Assembly (NCBI GenBank): GCA_949739085.1
Contig: CATIYU010000130.1
Coordinates: 1-9,749, forward strand
Direction of reading: 5' to 3'
Source of the DNA: an uncultured Eubacteriales bacterium
GTDB lineage: Bacteria; Bacillota_A; Clostridia; Oscillospirales; Oscillospiraceae
Length of the DNA stretch: 9,749 nt
In this document: positions 6,263-9,749 of the stretch, in pieces
How the letters are laid out: each line of letters begins with the position of its first letter
Position numbering within the stretch: the stretch's first letter is position 1
The notes under the pieces: model-generated
Database searches by the model: none
What the model was told of the DNA's origin: nothing
What the model saw: only the letters and a program-made list of their open reading frames with translations
Position numbers and translations under genes: made by a program

Positions 6263-7078
6263 TTGGATGGACGGCCCATCGGGGTATTTGACTCCGGCCT
6301 GGGGGGCCTGACGGCGGTTCGCCAGCTGCGCGCCCAGCTGCCCTCTGAGAACATTATATACTTTGGCGATACTTCCCGTGTCCCTTACGGCAACCGGGGC
6401 CGGGACACGATTGTCAAATACGCCCGGCAGGATATGGCGTTTCTTTTGGGCTTTGACCCGAAAATTGTGGTGGTGGCCTGCGGCACGGTCAGCAGCAACT
6501 GCCTCCCTCTGCTCCAGGAGGAGGGAGGCATCCCAGTGATCGGGGTGGTGGAGCCGGCGGTCCAGCGGGCAGCGGCGCTGACGCGGAACCGGCGGGTGGG
6601 GCTTATCGCCACCCGGGCGTCGGTGAACAGCGGGGCCTACGAGAGGGCGTTCCGCCGGGCCGCCCCGGAGGCGGAGGTGTTTAGCCAGGCGTGTCCGTTG
6701 TTTGTGCCCCTGGTGGAGGAGGGCCGCTGCCGGGTGGGCGACAGGCTCATTGAGCTGGCGGCGGAGGAGTACCTGCCCCCCCTGCGGGAGGCGGGCGTGG
6801 ACACTCTGGTGCTGGGCTGTACCCACTATCCGCTGCTGGCGGAGGTCATCAGCCAGGCGATGGGGCCGGACGTGACGCTGGTGGACGCCGGCGCGGAGGC
6901 GGCCAAGAGCTGCCAGGCCCTTCTGGAGGCCCGGGACGCCCTGGCGGACCCGGAGCAGGCGGGCGCCGCCGCCTACTACACCAGCGACCGCGCGGAGGAT
7001 TTCCAGCGTCTGGCGTCCCTGTTTCTGGGAGAGGACGTGACGGGCCAGGCGCGGCAGATTGATATAACCCAATACTAA
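6263..7078 (+). CDS. murI: Glutamate racemase (271 aa)
   Basis: Interconverts L- and D-glutamate without a cofactor, supplying D-glutamate for peptidoglycan precursors in the cytoplasm. From the TTG start the protein opens MDGRPIGVFDSGLGG, the family signature with the conserved Asp10-Ser11. The two catalytic cysteines are C73 in VVACGTVSS and C186 in VLGCTHYPLL, followed by the conserved Thr-His. The length matches B. subtilis RacE (about 272 aa). One oddity is that the usual ACNTA motif around the first cysteine reads ACGTV, replacing the conserved Asn with Gly. I recall this variant in some Clostridia but cannot verify it here. The gene is first in an operon behind the promoter at 6198-6226; the DUF1934 gene follows after 15 bases. 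The stop is TAA at 7076-7078. Confidence 0.95.
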   Translation: MDGRPIGVFDSGLGGLTAVRQLRAQLPSENIIYFGDTSRVPYGNRGRDTIVKYARQDMAFLLGFDPKIVVVACGTVSSNCLPLLQEEGGIPVIGVVEPAVQRAAALTRNRRVGLIATRASVNSGAYERAFRRAAPEAEVFSQACPLFVPLVEEGRCRVGDRLIELAAEEYLPPLREAGVDTLVLGCTHYPLLAEVISQAMGPDVTLVDAGAEAAKSCQALLEARDALADPEQAGAAAYYTSDRAEDFQRLASLFLGEDVTGQARQIDITQY

Positions 7079-7093
7079 CAGGGTGGGAACGAT

Positions 7094-7531
7094 ATGACGA
7101 CAGAAAAAGAAGTAATAATCTTCGTTCGCGGAGAGCAATACTATGACGATGTGGACCCAGACGAGACGGAGCTGATGACCGAGGGTTCCATGACCATTAC
7201 CGGGGACGGCGGGATTACTCTGGAGTACCAGGAGTCGGAGCTGACCGGTATGGAGGGCACCACCACCCGGTTTACCATTCGGGATGACACGGTGACCCTC
7301 ACCCGGGCGGGGGGCGTCAACTCCCAGATGATTTTCCAGCGGGGCAAGCGGCACAGCTCCCTCTACGAGACTCCCTGGGGAACCATGATGGTGGACATCT
7401 CCACCACCGCCCTGGCCTACCGCCTGAGCAGCCAGGGCGGCGTGCTGGAGATCCAGTACACCATCGCCGTAGACCACCAGGTCGCGGGGCAGAACAAATT
7501 TAAAATACGTGTACGGGAGAGAACGAGGTAA
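7094..7531 (+). CDS. DUF1934 / YwiB-like beta-barrel protein (145 aa)
   Basis: The small beta-strand-rich sequence fits DUF1934 (B. subtilis YwiB). It has an opening strand (EKEVIIFVRGEQY), a DxDxTELMTEG segment, a central LEYQESELTGMEGTTTRFTI, a YETPWGTMMVDISTTAL core near residues 96-112, and a closing LEIQYTIAVDHQVAGQNKFKI. The family is expected to form a calycin-like barrel, and its biochemical role is unknown. In B. subtilis ywiB neighbours argS, and the same pairing here supports the assignment. The Shine-Dalgarno is weak (GGGTGGGA about 4 bases before ATG 7094), so translational coupling to murI 15 bases upstream is plausible. The last codons contain the argS ribosome binding site. 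No signal peptide or membrane segment is seen. Confidence 0.88.
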   Translation: MTTEKEVIIFVRGEQYYDDVDPDETELMTEGSMTITGDGGITLEYQESELTGMEGTTTRFTIRDDTVTLTRAGGVNSQMIFQRGKRHSSLYETPWGTMMVDISTTALAYRLSSQGGVLEIQYTIAVDHQVAGQNKFKIRVRERTR

Positions 7532-7536
7532 CGAAA

Positions 7537-9282
7537 ATGATCAACATGATTCAAACCGCCAAGGACCAGGTGCTGGCCCTGACCAACGCGGCCTATCAGG
7601 CGGCGGCCGCCGCCGGAAAGCTGCCAGGGGATGTGGCGGTCAAGGCTGGGGTGGAGATTCCCAAGGACCCCGCCAATGGCGACTACACCACCACCTTCGC
7701 CCTGGCGGCGGCCAAGGCCATGCGCAAGAGCCCCCGGGAGATTGCTGCGGTGCTGCTGGAGAACCTGGACCTGGAGGGCAGCTATTTTGCCTCCGCCGAA
7801 ATTGCGGGGGCGGGCTTTTTGAACTTCCGGCTGGCCCAGAAGTGGTACGGAGAGGTCCTTGCCGCCATAGACAGCGAGGGAGCGGCCTACGGCCGGTCCA
7901 ACACCCTGGCCGGTCAGAAAATCATGGTGGAATTCGTCTCTGCCAACCCCACCGGACCCATGCATATGGGCAACGCCCGGGGCGGCGTGCTGGGCGACAC
8001 TCTGGCGGCGGTGCTGGAGGCCGCCGGGGCTGAGGTCTGGCGGGAGTTTTACGTCAACGACGCGGGCAACCAGATTGAGAAATTTGCCTGCTCCCTGGAG
8101 GCCCGGTATTTGCAGATTCTCCTGGGGGAGGACGCCGTAGCTTTTCCCAAGGACGGCTACCAGGGAGACGACATCAAGGAGCTGGCCCAGGCGTTCTGCG
8201 AGAAGCACGGGGACAGCTTCCGGGACGCGCCGGAGGAGGCGCGCCGCGAGGCCCTGGCCGCCTTTGGTCTGGAAGTGAACATCCCCAAGATGCAAAGCGA
8301 CTTAAAACGCTATAAAATTGAGTACGATCAGTGGTTTTTCGAGTCGGAGCTCCATAAGAGCGGCTATGTGGCGGAGACGGTTCAACTCCTGACGGACCGG
8401 GGATGGACCTATGAGCAGGAGGGTGCGCTATGGCTGGCCACCAGCCGCATTCTGGAGGAGAGCTACCGGCGGGCCGGAAAGAGCGAGAAGGAGATCGCTA
8501 AGCTGGACCTGAAGGACGACGTACTCCGCCGGGCTAACGGCTTTTACACCTATTTTGCCGCCGACATTGCCTACCACCGCAATAAATTTGAAAAGCGGGG
8601 CTTTGACAAGGTCATCAACATCTGGGGCGCGGACCACCACGGCCACGTGGCCCGCCTGAAGGGCGCGATGGACGCCCTGGGCCTGGACGGGGCCAACCGG
8701 CTGGATATCGTCCTGATGCAGCTGGTGAAGCTGCTGCGGGACGGCGAGGTGGTGCGCATGTCCAAGCGCACCGGCAAGGCGATCTCCCTCTCCGATCTGC
8801 TGGATGAGGTGCCGGTGGACGCCGCCCGCTGGTTCTTCAACGCCAAGCCGGACACCCAGATGGACTTCGACCTGGGTCTGGCGGTACGGGAGGACAGCGA
8901 AAATCCCATTTACTACGTGGAATATGCCCATGCCCGGATTTGCAGTTTGCTGCGCAATCTGGCGGCAGAGGGATGCGCCGTACCGTCCATGGATGCGGTG
9001 GATGCGGGCCTGTTGACCGAGGAGACGGAGCGGGCGCTGGTGAAGCAGCTGTCCCTATTCTGCGAGTCCCTCCGGTTGGCGGCCCGGGACTACGACCCCA
9101 GCCACATCAACCGCTATCTGGTGGACTTGGCGGGATGCTTCCACCGGTTCTACACGGTCTGCCGGATCAAGGGCGAGGAGCCGGAGCTTCTTGCGGCCCG
9201 GCTAAAACTGGCGGACGCCGCTCGCAGCGTGCTGAAAAACGGCTTGCTGCTGCTGGGCGTAGACGCGCCAGAGAGAATGTGA
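7537..9282 (+). CDS. argS: Arginyl-tRNA synthetase (581 aa)
   Basis: A class I aminoacyl-tRNA synthetase that charges tRNA-Arg with arginine using ATP. Residues about 1-115 are the ArgRS-specific N-terminal tRNA-binding domain. The catalytic Rossmann domain begins with VEFVSANPTGPMHMGNARG (131-149), where HMGN (143-146) is the HIGH motif with Asn in the last position. IWGADHHGH lies at 362-370, and VRMSKRTG (406-413) is the KMSKS-equivalent loop, degenerate as is normal for ArgRS. The C-terminal anticodon-binding DALR domain begins near YYVEYAHARICSLL (459-472). The length is normal for the family. The ATG at 7537 is preceded by GAGG at 7524-7527, inside the end of the DUF1934 gene, with a 5-base gap between stop and start; ATG 7546 is a weaker alternative. 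A strong terminator follows 25 bases after the TGA stop. Confidence 0.97.
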   Translation: MINMIQTAKDQVLALTNAAYQAAAAAGKLPGDVAVKAGVEIPKDPANGDYTTTFALAAAKAMRKSPREIAAVLLENLDLEGSYFASAEIAGAGFLNFRLAQKWYGEVLAAIDSEGAAYGRSNTLAGQKIMVEFVSANPTGPMHMGNARGGVLGDTLAAVLEAAGAEVWREFYVNDAGNQIEKFACSLEARYLQILLGEDAVAFPKDGYQGDDIKELAQAFCEKHGDSFRDAPEEARREALAAFGLEVNIPKMQSDLKRYKIEYDQWFFESELHKSGYVAETVQLLTDRGWTYEQEGALWLATSRILEESYRRAGKSEKEIAKLDLKDDVLRRANGFYTYFAADIAYHRNKFEKRGFDKVINIWGADHHGHVARLKGAMDALGLDGANRLDIVLMQLVKLLRDGEVVRMSKRTGKAISLSDLLDEVPVDAARWFFNAKPDTQMDFDLGLAVREDSENPIYYVEYAHARICSLLRNLAAEGCAVPSMDAVDAGLLTEETERALVKQLSLFCESLRLAARDYDPSHINRYLVDLAGCFHRFYTVCRIKGEEPELLAARLKLADAARSVLKNGLLLLGVDAPERM

Positions 9283-9306
9283 CCAGTTGCCGCGATAATT
9301 GCCCGA

Positions 9307-9344
9307 GGGAGTTCTGCCGCTTGGCAGAGCTCCCCGATTTTTTT
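9307..9344 (+). terminator. Rho-independent terminator after argS
   Basis: GGGAGTTCTGCC (9307-9318) pairs with GGCAGAGCTCCC (9323-9334) in a 12-bp stem with one G-U and a GCTT loop. After CGA come seven T (9338-9344). It ends the murI - DUF1934 - argS operon. Confidence 0.92.
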
Positions 9345-9482
9345 GTTACTTTTGACGCCGGATAAAGGTTACGTAAACTAAATTGCCATTTTCTCTCTCT
9401 GCGCTGTTAGTGGCAGTATTAATTGTGAAATATTTGTATATTCAGGAAGATCTGAGCTGTGCGCTCAGGGGATTCGCCACTC

Positions 9483-9501
9483 TGCTACCAGTGTGCTACC
9501 A
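9483..9501 (+). repeat. First pair of TGCTACCA direct repeats (11-base period)
   Basis: TGCTACCA occurs at 9483-9490 and 9494-9501, an 11-base period or about one helical turn, so a protein could bind both on the same DNA face. The second copy runs into the inverted repeat at 9499-9526. Confidence 0.7.
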
Positions 9502-9526
9502 AGTCCTCCCAGCGGGAAGCACTTGG
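9499..9526. repeat. Imperfect inverted repeat between the TGCTACCA pairs
   Basis: CCAAGT (9499-9504) matches ACTTGG (9521-9526) exactly. Inside it CCTCCC (9505-9510) pairs with GGGAAG (9514-9519) apart from one mismatch, with a bulged C at 9520 and the loop AGC. There is no T tract, so it is not a terminator. It could be a recombinase core-type site or another protein-binding site; this is unproven. Confidence 0.5.
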
Positions 9527-9571
9527 AAATACGTGGTTCATATCAAAAAGAGTTGACATAAATTGAAGCTC

Positions 9572-9600
9572 TGCTACCAAATTTCTGAAAACTGCTACCA
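9572..9600 (+). repeat. Second pair of TGCTACCA direct repeats (21-base period)
   Basis: TGCTACCA recurs at 9572-9579 and 9593-9600, a 21-base period or about two helical turns, in the same orientation as the first pair. TTGACA (9553-9558) lies just upstream but has no matching -10 box. Confidence 0.7.
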
Positions 9601-9749
9601 GGAAAATTTCTCCAGCCCCAGAATGCCTTGCGCCACAGGCTATTCCGGGCTCCCTCCTTCCCCCCAAAGGGGATTGGCACTTGCCGTTTTGCTGCGAAAG
9701 TAGGTAACAATTTTCGACAAAATGCCGCATTCCACCCGGAAAAATTAGA

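Larger units (their letters stand above)
9345..9749. other. AT-richer non-coding stretch with repeats, no supported gene
   Basis: About 400 bases after the argS terminator hold no convincing gene on either strand. The composition drops from the GC-rich coding pattern to an AT-richer one. An 81-codon minus-strand frame (9730-9485) has no good ribosome binding site and no recognisable motif. The stretch contains the palindrome TTACGTAA (9369-9376), a 6-bp inverted repeat CTGAGC/GCTCAG (9452-9457 with 9463-9468), four TGCTACCA copies and one larger inverted repeat. No tRNA cloverleaf is seen. The right edge is cut without a clear boundary. Confidence 0.6.

Noticed and set aside
6215..7477. Long minus-strand frame (420 codons) opposite murI and the DUF1934 gene
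   Set aside because: Long antisense frames are expected opposite GC-rich genes; composition is Arg/His/Gly-rich, no motifs, and it would cross the murI promoter.
7417..8295. Minus-strand frame of 292 codons opposite argS
   Set aside because: Antisense shadow of a certain argS; no ribosome binding site and no recognisable domain.
9440..9510. Possible tRNA or tRNA 3' fragment (GGATTCGCC followed by CTACCA)
   Set aside because: No T-loop consensus with a matching stem, no acceptor stem and no cloverleaf could be drawn on either strand.
9483..9600. TGCTACCA copies as a CRISPR array
   Set aside because: Repeats are only 8 bases with irregular spacing (11, 78 and 21 bases), far from the 23-47 base repeats of CRISPR arrays, and no cas gene is present.
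9485..9730. 81-codon minus-strand frame at the right end, considered as an integrase C-terminus
   Set aside because: No tyrosine-recombinase motif (R-H-x-x-R-Y), a poor ribosome binding site, and the apparent LVA repeats only reflect translated TGCTACCA copies.

Overview
This window looks like a chromosomal segment from a GC-rich, Gram-positive gut Clostridia species, most probably in or near the Oscillospiraceae (Flavonifractor/Lawsonibacter/Oscillibacter type). That placement is an inference. It rests on the murI - DUF1934 - argS order, strong Shine-Dalgarno sites, sigma-A type promoters, compact Rho-independent terminators, and the style of the giant secreted surface protein. No database search was possible.

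Layout. (1) Positions 1-4865 (+) hold the 3' portion of a very large cell-surface or S-layer-like protein that is already open at the left edge. It has an Asn/Tyr-rich beta region with a calcium-loop-like motif, an Ala/Glu-rich helical spacer, and at least three degenerate beta modules. (2) A bidirectional UUCG-capped terminator separates it from a convergent minus-strand gene (4931-5530). That gene encodes a phage-tail-fibre-like protein: a short conserved N-terminus, nine Ala-rich heptads and a C-terminal head. (3) Its leader (5531-5684) carries two successive minus-strand terminator hairpins. One belongs to the upstream gene and one lies only about 34 nt before the tail-fibre-like start codon. 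(4) A small acidic conserved hypothetical protein (5685-6095, -) has its own extended -10 promoter and terminator. (5) A divergent promoter region (6096-6262) drives a plus-strand operon: murI (glutamate racemase, TTG start), a DUF1934/YwiB-like protein, and argS (arginyl-tRNA synthetase). The operon ends in a strong terminator at 9307-9344. (6) Positions 9345-9749 are AT-richer and have no convincing gene. They contain four copies of TGCTACCA in two helically phased pairs around an imperfect inverted repeat, a layout reminiscent of recombinase arm sites.

How it fits together. murI supplies D-glutamate for peptidoglycan, argS charges tRNA-Arg, and the DUF1934 protein travels with argS in Firmicutes. 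This is an ordinary housekeeping block. The accessory interest lies on the left, where a giant surface protein faces an orphan tail-fibre-like gene with an unusual leader, and at the far right, where the TGCTACCA array may mark an integration site. I see no complete prophage, CRISPR array, tRNA or rRNA gene.
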